This document shows positions 9,289 to 20,573 of a DNA stretch of 64,000 nucleotides, in pieces. Position 1 is the first letter of the stretch. The number at the start of each line of letters is the position of its first letter. Location: the NCBI RefSeq assembly GCF_029846175.1, contig NZ_JARWAC010000027.1, positions 124,001 through 188,000 of the forward strand, in the 5' to 3' direction. The DNA comes from Sphaerisporangium sp. TRM90804. GTDB taxonomy: Bacteria; Actinomycetota; Actinomycetes; Streptosporangiales; Streptosporangiaceae. The notes below the pieces were generated by a model, which saw only the letters and a list, made by a program, of their open reading frames with translations, was not told the origin of the DNA and made no database searches. Made by a program: the position numbers and the translations under genes.

Positions 9289-12011
9289 AGTCGACGGCGA
9301 GCAAGGCGGGTCGCGCGGACGAGCACGCAGGTCAGCCGGATGACAAGGTGATCGAGGTCAAGGACTCTGAGGGCCGGAACGCTCCCGAGGCTCCCGAGGA
9401 GCAGACGGCGACGTTCTCGGCCGTCCCGTCCGGCGACGCCGATCCGGGTTCCGCCGAGGACGGCGCGACGCCGGGCGCCGAGGCGTCCGCCGAAGATGGC
9501 GTGAAGCCGGGCGAGGAGACGTCCGCCGAGCAGGACGCGAACGCGGCGACGGGATCCGGCCCGTTGGCGGCTCCCGTCATGACCACCGCCGAGCCTGAGG
9601 CGGACAGCCCCGAGACCCCTGCCCGCGCGAAGGACGCCGTCGTCACCGACCCGGAGGCCCAGGTCCCGTCCCCGGATCCGGCGGTCGTGTCCCCGGGGCC
9701 GGAGGCCGCGTCACCCGGAGCCGAGGTCACCGCCCCGGAAGCCCCGATCGCGCCCCCCGAGTCGGCAACGGCGCGCTCGGAAGCCTCGGCGACCGGCCCG
9801 GAGGACCCGTCTCCGGAACCCGAGGTCCACGGCCCGCGAGCCGCCCTCACGGGGCCGGAGGACGCCGCCGCGGGCCCGGTGAGCACGGTCACGGCCCCGG
9901 AGCCGGCCTCGCTGTTCGAGCCGAAGGTCCACCAGCCGTCGACCAACGAGCTGACGACCGACCAGGCCATGGACGAGCAGGCCACGGACGACGGGACCAC
10001 GGACGACCAGGCCACGGACGACCAGACCACGGACGACCAGGCCACGGACCCCCAGGCCACGGACGAGCAGACCACGGACGATCAGACCACGGACGATCAG
10101 ACCACGGCGGGCCAGGCCAGGGACGAAGATGGCGCGGCGGACCCGGCAACGGGCGACGGCTCCACGAACGACGGCTCCGCGGATGGCCCCACGGCTCCCG
10201 AGGCCGGGCCCGGTGAGGCCGGGCCGGCGGGGGACGGCGACGGGGCCTCCCCGGCCGGGGAGGGCGAGGGCAGCCTGTTCCGCGCGGTGCGGCCGGTGCG
10301 GCCGGCCGAGCCGGTGCGGGAAGTGCCGTTGCCCAAGCCCGTCTCACGCGCCCTGACCGCCGCCCTCACCGGGCTGAAGCACAGCGTCACCGGCCTCAGG
10401 CTGGGCCTTGACGTGCCCGGCGTCGAGGAGGCGCGCAAGGCGCAGGTCGAGATCCTCGCCCAGCTCGACGACTACGTCATCCCCCGCGTGCACATGAGCA
10501 CCGCCCCGGCGCTCGTCGTCATCGCCGGCTCCACCGGCGCGGGCAAGTCCACGCTGGTCAACACCCTCGCCGCCGCCAAGGTCAGCGCCACGGGCGTGCG
10601 CCGTCCCACCACGGGAACGCCCGTCCTGGCCTGCCACCCCGACGACCGCGAGTGGTTCGCCAAGAGCGACGTGCTGGGCGGCATGGTGCGCGTCGCCAGG
10701 CCGGGCCCCGACAGCTCGCTGGACACGCTGGTGCTGGCCGCCAGCGAGCGGCTCCCCCCGGGCCTGGCGCTGCTGGACACCCCCGACATCGACTCGGTGG
10801 TCGAGAGCCACCACGAGATCGCGCACCGCATGCTCGACGCCGCCGACCTGTGGGTCTTCGTCACCACCGCGACCCGCTACGCCGACGCGCCCGCCTGGAA
10901 CCTGTTACGCCTGGCGAAGGAGCGCGGCGCGCGCCTGGCCATCGTCCTGTCGCGCGTCCCGGTACGCTCGCGCGAGGTGGTCGAGAAGCACTTCGCCCGC
11001 ATGCTCCAGGAGTACGGCCTCGGCGAGGTCGAGCGGTTCGTCGTCAACGAGTCCAAGGTCACCGGCGGCCGTCTGCCCGACGAGGACGTCGCCGAGCTGC
11101 GCATGTGGCTGACCGAGCTGTCGGTGGACGACCAGCGCCGCGCGCAGGCCATCCAGGCGACGCTCGACGGCGTGCTCAACAGCTTCCGCAGCCGCCTGCC
11201 CGCGCTCGCCAGGCATCTGGAGGCGCAGGTCGCGTTCCGCGCCGAGCTGCGCACCGACGTCGACGCCGCCTACATGGGGGCGCTGGCCGAGATCGACCGG
11301 GCCACCAGCGACGGCTCCATCCTGCGCGGCGAGGTGCTCGCCCGCTGGCAGGACTTCGCCGGCTCCGGCGACATGATGCGCACCCTGCACCTGCGCCGCC
11401 CCGGCCGCGCGGCGTCCAAGACCGGCCAGCAGGCGCCCGCCCGGTTGCGCGCGTTCAAGGCCGCGCTGCGCGCCGGTCTCGAATCGGTGATCATCTCCGC
11501 GGGTCAGCGCGCGGCGGAGGAGGCCGTCGCGCGGTGGCGGCAGCGCGCGGGCGTGGGCGACGGCCTGGCCGCCGCTCCCGGCCTGGGCCGCTCCTCCGAG
11601 GAGCTGCCTCGCCGTGCCGCCCGCACCGTCGCCGCCTGGCAGGAGCACGTCGTGGCGCTCATCCGCTCCGGCGGCGTGGCCAAGCGCTCGGTCGCCAAGG
11701 TCGTCGCGTTCGACGAGGAGGCGCTGGCGCTGGTCTTCATGGTCGGGCTGCTGGGCTACGGCAACTCCGACATCGCGGCCTCCTCGGGCACCGGGACGCT
11801 TCCCGAGCGCCTGTTGCGGGGAGTTCTCGGCGCCGAGTCGCTGCGCGCCATCGGCACTCGTGCCCGCACCGACCTGCGGGCCCGCGTCAGCGTGCTCTTC
11901 GACGAGGAGACGCTGAGATACGTGCAGGTGCTCGACGAGGCCGGCATTCCCGACGAGGCCGCGTCCAAGCGGCTCTACCAGGCGACGTACAACCTAGAGG
12001 TCTCCCGATGA
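9285..12011 (+). CDS. Dynamin-like GTPase with long acidic repeat-containing N-terminal region (DynA-like)
   Basis: A 908-residue protein in two parts. Residues 1 to about 345 are low-complexity, acidic and rich in A, E, P, T and D, including ten 5-residue units of the TDDQA/TDDQT type (about 229-278). From about 400 on it is a large GTPase: P-loop VIAGSTGAGKSTLVNTLAAAKV at about residue 413, a switch threonine in GVRRPTTGTPVL, and a G3 motif in LALLDTPDIDSV. It has no obvious membrane span. It overlaps cysG (GTGA) and the next GTPase gene (ATGA). Streptomyces carry a similar pair, DynA and DynB, that stabilise FtsZ rings in sporulation septa; equivalence here is inferred from domain type and pairing only. 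Confidence 0.65.
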   Translation: MKSTASKAGRADEHAGQPDDKVIEVKDSEGRNAPEAPEEQTATFSAVPSGDADPGSAEDGATPGAEASAEDGVKPGEETSAEQDANAATGSGPLAAPVMTTAEPEADSPETPARAKDAVVTDPEAQVPSPDPAVVSPGPEAASPGAEVTAPEAPIAPPESATARSEASATGPEDPSPEPEVHGPRAALTGPEDAAAGPVSTVTAPEPASLFEPKVHQPSTNELTTDQAMDEQATDDGTTDDQATDDQTTDDQATDPQATDEQTTDDQTTDDQTTAGQARDEDGAADPATGDGSTNDGSADGPTAPEAGPGEAGPAGDGDGASPAGEGEGSLFRAVRPVRPAEPVREVPLPKPVSRALTAALTGLKHSVTGLRLGLDVPGVEEARKAQVEILAQLDDYVIPRVHMSTAPALVVIAGSTGAGKSTLVNTLAAAKVSATGVRRPTTGTPVLACHPDDREWFAKSDVLGGMVRVARPGPDSSLDTLVLAASERLPPGLALLDTPDIDSVVESHHEIAHRMLDAADLWVFVTTATRYADAPAWNLLRLAKERGARLAIVLSRVPVRSREVVEKHFARMLQEYGLGEVERFVVNESKVTGGRLPDEDVAELRMWLTELSVDDQRRAQAIQATLDGVLNSFRSRLPALARHLEAQVAFRAELRTDVDAAYMGALAEIDRATSDGSILRGEVLARWQDFAGSGDMMRTLHLRRPGRAASKTGQQAPARLRAFKAALRAGLESVIISAGQRAAEEAVARWRQRAGVGDGLAAAPGLGRSSEELPRRAARTVAAWQEHVVALIRSGGVAKRSVAKVVAFDEEALALVFMVGLLGYGNSDIAASSGTGTLPERLLRGVLGAESLRAIGTRARTDLRARVSVLFDEETLRYVQVLDEAGIPDEAASKRLYQATYNLEVSR
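9969..10118 (+). repeat. 15-bp (five-codon) repeat array in the GTPase N-terminal region
   Basis: Ten units of 15 bp, consensus ACGGACGACCAGRCC, encoding TDDQA/TDDQT with small changes (MDEQA first, TAGQA last). The array lies inside the disordered acidic N-terminal third of the protein. Confidence 0.85.
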
Positions 12012-13657
12012 CTGTCAGCGGCGCGCGTGCCGGAGCGGTGGACACACGAAGCGATCTGGGTGTCCGGCTCACCGCCCTCGCCCGCGTCGTGGAGCTCGGC
12101 CCCGGACGGGTCGACCCCGCGCTGATCACCGACGCGAGCCGGCTGCTCATGCGGGCCGGCGACCGCCTCAAGCTCTCCGGCGACCACACGGTGGTCGCCC
12201 TGGCGGGCGGCACCGGCAGCGGCAAGTCCTCGCTGTTCAACCGCATCTCGGGGCTGGAACTGTCGCCGACCGGTGTCCGCCGGCCGACGACCGCCCGCAC
12301 CCACGCCTGCGTGTGGGGCCTGGACGGCGCCGGGCCGCTGCTCGACTGGCTGCAGGTGCAGTGGCGGCACAGGTTCGCCCGCGCCAGCGCCCTCGACCGG
12401 GGCGAGAGCCAGCTCCACGGCCTCATCCTGCTCGACCTGCCCGACCACGACTCCATCCGGGCGATCACCGACCACGAGGCCGACCGCCTGATCGAGATCG
12501 CCGACGTGATCGTCTGGGTGCTCGACCCGCAGAAGTACGCCGACGCCGCCACCCACACGCGCTACGTCGCCGAGCTGGCCGGGCACGAGGCCGTCACAGT
12601 GTTCGCGCTCAACCAGGCCGACCGGCTCGCGCCGGAGGAACTGGCCGAGTGCGTGGTCGACCTGTCCGACCTGCTCAAGCGGGAAGGCGTGCAGCAACCG
12701 CGCATCGTCCCCACCTCGGCGACCACCGGCAGGGGCGTGAACAGCCTCAAGAGCGTGCTGGCCGAGTCGGTGGTCAACCGGCGCGCGGCGGTGCACCGGC
12801 TCCAGGCCGATCTCGACCGCGTCATGGGCCGGCTCACCAAGGTCATGCCCGCGCCCGAGGCCATGAGCGTGCAGCAGTCGGTCGACCTCGCCAGGCAGGA
12901 GGGCCTGACCGACGCCCTGTGCGACGCGGTGGGCGTGCCGGCGGTCGGCGAGGCCATGGAGAACGTCTACGGGGCCCGCTCCATCGCGTGGGTGGGCTGG
13001 CCGTTCGCCAGGTGGGCCGCCCGGCTGCGGCCCGACCCGCTGAACAGCCTGCGGCTGGGCGGCCTGCGCGACGAGATCAAGGCGGTGACGGCCGCGTCGG
13101 TGAGCGCGCAGCCCGCCGAGGTCGAGAACGCCGTGCAGGCGCTCGCCGACGGCCTGACCCCCGGCATGCCCGAGGCGTGGCGGGACGGCGTGCGCGACGC
13201 CGCGCGCTCCAACCTGGCGCGCCTGCCGCAGGTCATCTCCGAGGACGTCGGGGAGGTCGCGCCGCCGCTCGACCGGGTGCCCGGGTGGTGGCGCGCGCTG
13301 AAGATCTGGCAGTACCTGCTGGTCGCGCTGTTCGTCGCCGGGCTCGCGTGGGCGGTCGCGATCGTGGTCTACGGCGTCATGGGCGTGGGGCAGGAGCCGG
13401 CCGACCTGCTGGGCGACGTCTCGGCGCTGCCGTGGCTGGGGCTGATGACGGTGAGCGTGCTGGGGGTCGGGCTGCTTTCGGCGATCGCCAGCCGCAACTT
13501 CGTGGTGCTCGGCGCGAACCGGGAGCGTGAGCGGCTGGAACGCGACATGCGCCGTCGAATCGCCGCGATCGCCAAGGAGCAGGTGGTCCAGCCGGTCGAG
13601 CAGGAGCTGCGCCGCTACAACGAGTTCTTCGCCGCGCTCACCGCCGCCCGCCGCTGA
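12008..13657 (+). CDS. Membrane-anchored dynamin-like GTPase (DynB/YfjP-like)
   Basis: A 549-residue GTPase with a P-loop VVALAGGTGSGKSSLFNRISG at about residue 63, a switch region TGVRRPTTARTH, G3 motif LILLDLPDHDSIR and an NQAD in the N/TKxD position (FALNQADRL), which gives guanine specificity. Two membrane spans lie near the C-terminus, about residues 437-462 and 477-497 (YLLVALFVAGLAWAVAIVV; LGLMTVSVLGVGLLSAIA), followed by a basic cytoplasmic tail. ATG 12008 overlaps the upstream stop. With its soluble partner it is likely to act at the membrane, possibly in septation as Streptomyces DynB does. That role is by analogy. Confidence 0.65.
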   Translation: MTVSGARAGAVDTRSDLGVRLTALARVVELGPGRVDPALITDASRLLMRAGDRLKLSGDHTVVALAGGTGSGKSSLFNRISGLELSPTGVRRPTTARTHACVWGLDGAGPLLDWLQVQWRHRFARASALDRGESQLHGLILLDLPDHDSIRAITDHEADRLIEIADVIVWVLDPQKYADAATHTRYVAELAGHEAVTVFALNQADRLAPEELAECVVDLSDLLKREGVQQPRIVPTSATTGRGVNSLKSVLAESVVNRRAAVHRLQADLDRVMGRLTKVMPAPEAMSVQQSVDLARQEGLTDALCDAVGVPAVGEAMENVYGARSIAWVGWPFARWAARLRPDPLNSLRLGGLRDEIKAVTAASVSAQPAEVENAVQALADGLTPGMPEAWRDGVRDAARSNLARLPQVISEDVGEVAPPLDRVPGWWRALKIWQYLLVALFVAGLAWAVAIVVYGVMGVGQEPADLLGDVSALPWLGLMTVSVLGVGLLSAIASRNFVVLGANRERERLERDMRRRIAAIAKEQVVQPVEQELRRYNEFFAALTAARR

Positions 13658-13682
13658 CGCCTCCGGCGCAACGGCCCGCCGG

Positions 13683-13713
13683 CCGGGCGCCCCGGTGCCG
13701 CCGGGACGCCCGG
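13683..13713 (+). terminator. Hairpin terminator after the cysG-GTPase operon
   Basis: 13-base arms (13683-13695 and 13701-13713) with one mismatch and a 5-base loop, 26 bases after the last stop of the operon. Confidence 0.6.
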
Positions 13714-14113
13714 TGTCATCTGCCGCCCGTGGGACCCCCGTCGCCGTGCCCCCCGTCACGCACCGTGGCACACCTGTTGTGGAACGGCGTCGTCTGGCGG
13801 GTGCTTCCGGCTGGGCGTGTCGTCGGCCATTGTCGGGGGCGGGGTGGTGTCATTCGGCGGTGCCTTCAGATCCAGATGATGCCTCGCACCGAAGTGCTCC
13901 TTGTCGGCAAGGGTGGACGGTCGCGCCGGGGGGCGACCCTGGGCGCCGCCGGCCGCTGAGGGCGGGCATCGGTGACGCACGGACACGGCCGCAGTGCACA
14001 ACGTATCGGTTCTCGTGCTGTGGCGCACACTCTGCGACTATCGTGTTACACATCGTGAGACGTAGAGTCGGAAGTGCCACACCAATCCGGACGGATGTGA
14101 CGTTGGGGGCGTA
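13714..14113. other. 400-bp intergenic region upstream of the diguanylate cyclase gene
   Basis: I see no gene. The last 100 bases are less GC-rich (GTGTTACACATCG, CGTAGAGTCGG) and probably hold the promoter of the cyclase gene, but no pair of -35/-10 boxes with good spacing can be fixed. I looked for a BldD-type box and found none that fits well. Confidence 0.4.
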
Positions 14114-15415
14114 ATGACAACGTCCAGGGAGATTCCCATCAAGGAGCGCAGTCAGATGCCGTCGCTGGCCGACCGCTGGCCGTTGCTCTCCCAGCCTGCC
14201 GCCCTGGTCGTCTACCTGTGCGGCACCGTGGGCCTCGCGATCGGCGCGCTCGTGCACCTCGGGGCGTCGACCCCGTTCGTCTGGTCCGAGCTGCTGACCT
14301 TCGTGGCCCTGATCGCCTGCGGCACCGTGTGCATCGAGGCCACCCGCCGCCTCGGCATGCCCGCCGGCGTCTCGCGCGACCTGCTGTCCGCGTGGTGGCT
14401 GCCGGCCGCGCTGCTGCTCCCCCCGGTGTACGCGCTGCTGGCGCCGCTGCCCCTGCAGTTCCTGCTGCAGCTGCGGGTCCGCGCCACCGTCCTGCACCGC
14501 AGGCTCTTCAGCGCGGCGGCGATCGGCCTGGCGGCCGGAGCCGCGTCGGCGGTGTTCCACGCGGTGACGCACGAACCGCTCGACCGCTCGCTGAGCACGG
14601 GCACGCTGTTCCTGTCCGTGGGCTGCGCGGTGCTGTTCACCGTGCTCAACACGGCGCTGATCGCCGTGGCCCTGCACCTGGCCGACCCCGAGAACGGCTG
14701 GCGCGAGGTCCTGTGGGACCGCGAGCGGGTCACGCTCGACGTCGTCGAGCTGTGCCTCGGCGTGCTCGTCGCGCTCGTGTGCTGCCTGAGCCCCGCCCTG
14801 CTCGTGCTCACCCTGCCGCCCGTGGTCCTGCTGCAACGCAGCCTCCTGCACGCCCAGCTCACGGCCGCCGCGCGCACCGACGCCAAGACCGGGCTGCTCA
14901 ACGCCAGCGCCTGGCAGCGCGAGGCCGACACCGAGATCCTCCGCGCCCGCCGCACGGGCGACACCCTGGCCCTGCTGATCGTCGATATCGACCACTTCAA
15001 ACGGGTGAACGACACCCACGGCCACCTCGTCGGCGACCAGGTGCTCGCGGGCGTGGCCACCGCTCTGCGCAGCCAGCTCCGCGACTACGACATCGTCGGC
15101 AGGTTCGGCGGCGAGGAGTTCGTGGTGCTCCTGCCGCGCGCCGACGTCACCGAGGCCCGCAGGGTGGCCGAGCGCCTGCGGTCGCGCGTCGGCAGGATGG
15201 CCATCCCCGTCGACGAGGCGCTGATCACCGTGACGGTCTCGGCGGGCGTCGCCATCATGAGCGTCCACGGCGACGACCTGATCGAACTGCTCGCCGCCGC
15301 CGACCTCGCGCTCTACCGGGCCAAGGAGCTCGGCCGCGACCGCATCTGCATGCCGGTGGCCCCGGTACCCCCGCCTCGTGCCAGGGCGGACAACTCCGAA
15401 GGCGGGATCCCCTAG
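14114..15415 (+). CDS. Membrane diguanylate cyclase (GGDEF domain)
   Basis: A 433-residue protein that should make cyclic di-GMP from two GTP at the membrane. The N-terminal half holds several hydrophobic spans (about residues 27-45, 52-70, 90-115, 135-155, 165-195, 215-245) and acts as sensor or anchor. The C-terminal domain starts at TDAKTGLLNASAW and has the active-site loop GRFGGEEFVVLL around residue 333. The RxxD inhibitory site (RDYD) lies five residues before it, so product feedback is expected. The metal-binding LLIVDIDHFKRVND is intact. In Streptomyces c-di-GMP controls development through BldD. No EAL domain is present. ettA follows after ten bases. Confidence 0.92.
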   Translation: MTTSREIPIKERSQMPSLADRWPLLSQPAALVVYLCGTVGLAIGALVHLGASTPFVWSELLTFVALIACGTVCIEATRRLGMPAGVSRDLLSAWWLPAALLLPPVYALLAPLPLQFLLQLRVRATVLHRRLFSAAAIGLAAGAASAVFHAVTHEPLDRSLSTGTLFLSVGCAVLFTVLNTALIAVALHLADPENGWREVLWDRERVTLDVVELCLGVLVALVCCLSPALLVLTLPPVVLLQRSLLHAQLTAAARTDAKTGLLNASAWQREADTEILRARRTGDTLALLIVDIDHFKRVNDTHGHLVGDQVLAGVATALRSQLRDYDIVGRFGGEEFVVLLPRADVTEARRVAERLRSRVGRMAIPVDEALITVTVSAGVAIMSVHGDDLIELLAAADLALYRAKELGRDRICMPVAPVPPPRARADNSEGGIP

Positions 15416-15425
15416 TCTTAAGAGC
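15413..15425 (+). promoter_or_regulatory. Putative -10 box giving a leaderless ettA mRNA
   Basis: TAGTCT at 15413-15418 lies seven bases before ATG 15426, and there is no Shine-Dalgarno between them. This is the usual layout of actinobacterial leaderless transcripts. A weak -35 (GGACAA, about 15388) may lie 19 bases upstream, inside the end of the cyclase gene. Confidence 0.45.
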
Positions 15426-17090
<1,665 letters not shown>

Positions 17091-17105
17091 GCACCGCCTC
17101 CCGGG

Positions 17106-17133
17106 GCTGAGCACGGCGCCCGCCGTGCTCAGC
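17106..17133. terminator. Bidirectional hairpin between ettA and the alpha-glucosidase gene
   Basis: Perfect 13-bp inverted repeat (arm GCTGAGCACGGCG) with a 2-base spacer, 16 bases after the ettA stop and 20 bases from the convergent stop. It can serve both transcripts. Confidence 0.75.
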
Positions 17134-17152
17134 CTCACGGCTGCCTCGGGCT

Positions 17153-18694
17153 CTACGCCGAGCGGAGCCAGACGGCGGTGTCCGGGGCGAGCGTGGTCTC
17201 GTCCACCGGCCCGCTGGAGATCAGCACGCCGTCGTGCGGCGGCAGCGGCACCGGCCGGTCGCCGCAGTTGATCGCGCACACCAGTTCGCCGCGCGAGAAC
17301 GCCAGCGTGTCGGCGGGCGCGTCCAGCCAGGCGATGGCGTCCGGCAGGGAGTCCCGCAGCGACCTTCGCAGCGCCAGCGCGCGCCGGTAGAACGCCAGCG
17401 TCGACTCCGGGTCGCCGGCCTGCCGTTCGGCGGTGAGGGCGGCCCACTCGGGCGGCTGCGGCAGCCACGGGCGGCCGCCGTCGGGGGAGAACCCGAACGG
17501 CGCTTCGGTGCCCGACCACGGCAGCGGCACCCGGCATCCGTCCCGGCCGGGCAGCTCGCCCTTGGAGCGCTTGAAGATGGGGTCCTGGCGCGCCTCCGGG
17601 GGGAGTTCCCTGACCTCCGGAAGGCCCAGCTCCTCCCCCTGGTAGAGGTACGCCGACCCGGGCAGGGCGAGCATCGCGAGCAGGGCGGCGTTTGCGCGCG
17701 CGTTCCCGGCCCCGGGGTTCAGCGAGCCCTCGCCGTACCGCGTGACGTGCCGCACCACGTCGTGGTTGGACAGCACCCACGTGGGCGCGGTCACGGCCGC
17801 GAGCGTGTCGTCGATGATCTTCCGGAAGGAGGTCGCCGACCACGGCGCCTCCAGCCAGGCGAAGTTGAAGCTCTGGTGCAGTTCGTCGGGGCGCACGTAC
17901 AGGGCGAGGTCCTCGGGGGAGTCGGTCCACACCTCTCCGACGGCCGCCCGGTCGCCGGGGTAGGAGTCCAAAACCTTGCGCCACGCGCGGTAGACCTCGT
18001 GCACCTCCGGCTGGCTCCAGATGGGGGAGCGCGACTGGAACCCCTCCTCCGAGGGAGGCACGTCCGACAGGTCGGCGTCCTTGTACAGGCCCATCGCGAC
18101 GTCGATGCGGAACCCGTCGACGCCGCGGTCGAGCCAGAACCGCAGCACGTCGAGGAACTCCTCGTGCACGGCGGGGTTGCGCCAGTTGAAGTCGGGCTGC
18201 TCCGGCGCGAACAGGTGCAGGTACCACTGCCCGTCGGGGACGCGGCTCCACGCCGGGCCGCTGAACGTCGACGTCCAGTTGTTCGGCGGCCGGTCGCCGT
18301 CGCGGAACATGTAGCGGTCGCGCTCCGGGCTGCCCGGCGGGGAGGCCAGGGCGGCCTTGAACCACGGGTGCTCCGAGGAGCTGTGGTTGGGCACGACGTC
18401 GACGATCAGCCGCAGGCCGTGCGCGTGGGCCTCGGCCACCAGGGCGTCGAAGTCGTCCAGCGTGCCGAACAGGGGATCGACGCCCCGGTAGTCGGCCACG
18501 TCGTACCCGCCGTCGGCCATCGGCGAGGGCTGGAAGGGGGTGAGCCAGACCGCGTCCACACCCAGCTCCGCCAGATAGGGCAGGCGGGCGCGGATGCCCT
18601 CCAGGTCGCCGACGCCGTCTCCCGAGGCGTCGGCGAAGCTGCGAACGTAGATCTCGTAAACGACGGCGTCACGCCACCAAGGGGAATTCTTCAC
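17153..18694 (-). CDS. GH13 alpha-glucosidase (oligo-1,6-glucosidase type)
   Basis: A cytoplasmic glycoside hydrolase of 513 residues that releases glucose from alpha-glucosides. The GH13 blocks are all visible: [21 protein letters not shown] with the nucleophile D198, AVGEVW with the acid/base E254, and SNHDVV with D312. The start [26 protein letters not shown] is that of the alpha-glucosidase/trehalose synthase branch. No signal peptide is seen. ATG 18694 is supported by an AGG-rich stretch upstream. The gene is on the minus strand behind a truncated globin gene but with no overlap. The preferred linkage (1,4 or 1,6) is not determined by these motifs. Confidence 0.9.
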   Translation of the reverse strand: MKNSPWWRDAVVYEIYVRSFADASGDGVGDLEGIRARLPYLAELGVDAVWLTPFQPSPMADGGYDVADYRGVDPLFGTLDDFDALVAEAHAHGLRLIVDVVPNHSSSEHPWFKAALASPPGSPERDRYMFRDGDRPPNNWTSTFSGPAWSRVPDGQWYLHLFAPEQPDFNWRNPAVHEEFLDVLRFWLDRGVDGFRIDVAMGLYKDADLSDVPPSEEGFQSRSPIWSQPEVHEVYRAWRKVLDSYPGDRAAVGEVWTDSPEDLALYVRPDELHQSFNFAWLEAPWSATSFRKIIDDTLAAVTAPTWVLSNHDVVRHVTRYGEGSLNPGAGNARANAALLAMLALPGSAYLYQGEELGLPEVRELPPEARQDPIFKRSKGELPGRDGCRVPLPWSGTEAPFGFSPDGGRPWLPQPPEWAALTAERQAGDPESTLAFYRRALALRRSLRDSLPDAIAWLDAPADTLAFSRGELVCAINCGDRPVPLPPHDGVLISSGPVDETTLAPDTAVWLRSA

Positions 18695-18724
18695 ACGTCC
18701 TTGGCTGCCCCGCCTCCGGGAGAC

Positions 18725-19114
18725 TTATGCGTTCAACAGGCTCTGGGCCGCGTACTGCAGGTAGGTCCACAGCCGGGCGCGCAGCTCCTCCGGCAGCTCC
18801 AGGGAGTCGACGGCCTCGCGCATGTGGTGCAGCCAGGCGTCCCGCTCGCGCTCGCCGATCACGAAGGGGGCGTGCCGCATGCGCAGCCGGGGGTGGCCGC
18901 GAGTCTGGCCGTAGGTGGTGGGGCCGCCCCAGTACTGGATGAGGAACAGCCGCAGCCGCTCCTCGGCCCCGGTGAGGTCTTCCTCGGGGTACAGCGGGCG
19001 CAGCACGGGATCGTCGGCGACGCCCTGGTAGAAGCGGTGGACGAGGCGCTCGAACGCCTCGGTGCCGCCTACGGCGTCGTAGAAGGACTCGGATTCCGGA
19101 GGAGTAGCGGACAC
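18725..19114 (-). CDS. glbO: Group II truncated hemoglobin (trHbO-like)
   Basis: A 129-residue haem protein of the truncated globin class [35 protein letters not shown] is the A-B-E region with the B10 tyrosine in [33 protein letters not shown] matches the group II signature including the proximal histidine region. Such globins bind O2 and help detoxify reactive nitrogen or oxygen species in the cytoplasm. GTG 19114 is chosen because the conserved globin begins a few residues later and the in-frame region above it overlaps the next gene. It lies 14 bases from the MscS channel stop and is probably co-transcribed with it. Confidence 0.92.
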   Translation of the reverse strand: MSATPPESESFYDAVGGTEAFERLVHRFYQGVADDPVLRPLYPEEDLTGAEERLRLFLIQYWGGPTTYGQTRGHPRLRMRHAPFVIGERERDAWLHHMREAVDSLELPEELRARLWTYLQYAAQSLLNA

Positions 19115-19128
19115 AGGTCTCAGCCTAC

Positions 19129-20112
19129 TCAGACCCCGGCGAGCGGAATGCCCGCCTGGTCGAGCGCCCACTTGACCCGCATGCGCAGCTCCCGCGCCAC
19201 CTCGGCCCGCTGCGAAGGGACGGTCTTGACCGTCAGCCGGAAGATCATGGCCTTGTCGGAGATCTGCTCCAGGCCGTAGACCTCGGGCTCCTCGACGATG
19301 GCGGTCTCGCGGAAGGCGGGATCGGCCCAGAAGTCCTCGGCGACCTTCTTGAGAAGCTCGCGCATGCCGACGATGTCGGCCTCGTAGGCCACCGGCACGT
19401 CCACCAGGGCCCGGGCCCAGCCCTGCGACTCGTTGCCGATCCGGGTGATCGTGCCGTTGCGCACGTACCACACGCGGCCGTCGGCGTCGCGCAGGCGGGT
19501 GATGCGCAGCGTCACGGCCTCGACGGTGCCGACGGCCGCGCCGGTGTCGATCAGGTCGCCCACGCCGTACTGGTCCTCCAGGAGCATGAACATGCCCGCG
19601 ATGAAGTCCTTGACGAGCTCCTGGGCGCCGAAGCCGATGGCGACGCCGAGGATGCCGACGCTGGTCAGGACCGGCGCCAGGTCGAGGCCGAAGCGGCCGA
19701 TGATCATCAGTGCGGCGGTGCCGAGGACGACGATGGAGATGAGGCTGCTGAGCACCGACCCCAGGGTCTCGGCTCGCTGCCGTCGTCTCTCGGTCAGCAC
19801 GGCCAGGGTGCCTTCGTTGCCCGAGGCGGCCCTGACGCGCAGGCGTTCGGGCATCACGCCGTCGGCTGCGCGGCGGATCACGCGCTCGATGAGGCGCTGC
19901 AGAAGGGCGCGGATGATGAGCGCGCCGATCACGATGAGCACGAGGCTGATCAACCAGGCGACCGGTGAGGCCCAGGTCGCGGGAAGCACGTTCAGCAGCG
20001 TGGCACAAAGCACGTCGTCGTTTCCAGCACCGGTGGTGCATGTCGCGAACAGCGCGTTCGCCGCCTGCGACAGATCGTGCGTGATGGATGGGTCCGGGGC
20101 GGGCGCCAACAC
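19129..20112 (-). CDS. Small-conductance mechanosensitive channel (MscS family)
   Basis: A 327-residue inner-membrane channel that opens on membrane tension. Three hydrophobic spans are seen (about residues 43-65, 107-130 and 135-160). The last is the pore helix, [34 protein letters not shown], with the Gly/Ala pattern of MscS pores. A cytoplasmic beta domain with [21 protein letters not shown] follows. GTG 20112 has an AAAGGGGAA Shine-Dalgarno about nine bases upstream and is preferred to more distal in-frame starts whose sequence is low-complexity. It is the first gene of a probable channel-globin transcript. Confidence 0.9.
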   Translation of the reverse strand: MLAPAPDPSITHDLSQAANALFATCTTGAGNDDVLCATLLNVLPATWASPVAWLISLVLIVIGALIIRALLQRLIERVIRRAADGVMPERLRVRAASGNEGTLAVLTERRRQRAETLGSVLSSLISIVVLGTAALMIIGRFGLDLAPVLTSVGILGVAIGFGAQELVKDFIAGMFMLLEDQYGVGDLIDTGAAVGTVEAVTLRITRLRDADGRVWYVRNGTITRIGNESQGWARALVDVPVAYEADIVGMRELLKKVAEDFWADPAFRETAIVEEPEVYGLEQISDKAMIFRLTVKTVPSQRAEVARELRMRVKWALDQAGIPLAGV

Positions 20113-20573
20113 GCGGTCGGTTCCCCTTTCGGTCGGATCGGGTCGGCCGGCGGAACGGTCTCGGTACTTGACCTGAAGCAAACGGTACTTGACCTCATCG
20201 CGTCCGCCGACCGGCCCGGCCGCCGTCACATCACGCCGGGGAAGACGGGAGTGCCCTTCGCCCGGGGCCGCGGAGGGCGGGCTCGGGGCACCCCGGTGAC
20301 GGGCGGCCCGGCGCGGGACACACACCCGGAAGTGAGTCCCGCACCGCTTCCGGCCGGGGTTTCCCCGGCCGCCACCGATGCCGGGGACGAGACCCCGGAC
20401 GCCGGTGGCCGTTCATGGTTGTTCCGGGGCCGGCGGCGCGCTCAGCGCCCGGGCGACCGCTTCGCAACGGCCCAGGCGCTCCGCACCGAGCGCTCCGCCG
20501 GCCCGTAGGCCGTGGTGGGGATCAGGTGACGCGTGGACGCGGCGACTGCGCTGTACCGCCTCCGGCGCGCCTC
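20113..20573. other. 460-bp intergenic region upstream of the MscS gene
   Basis: No gene is apparent. A 13-bp direct repeat CGGTACTTGACCT occurs at 20162-20174 and 20183-20195 (21-bp period, two helical turns), 50-80 bases upstream of the channel start. It could be a regulator site or promoter element. The rest is GC-rich filler with open frames of non-coding character. Confidence 0.45.

Noticed and set aside
13970-14060. BldD-type operator before the diguanylate cyclase gene
   Set aside because: CACACTCTGCGAC resembles the consensus only in part, with mismatches at the central positions; not enough to call.
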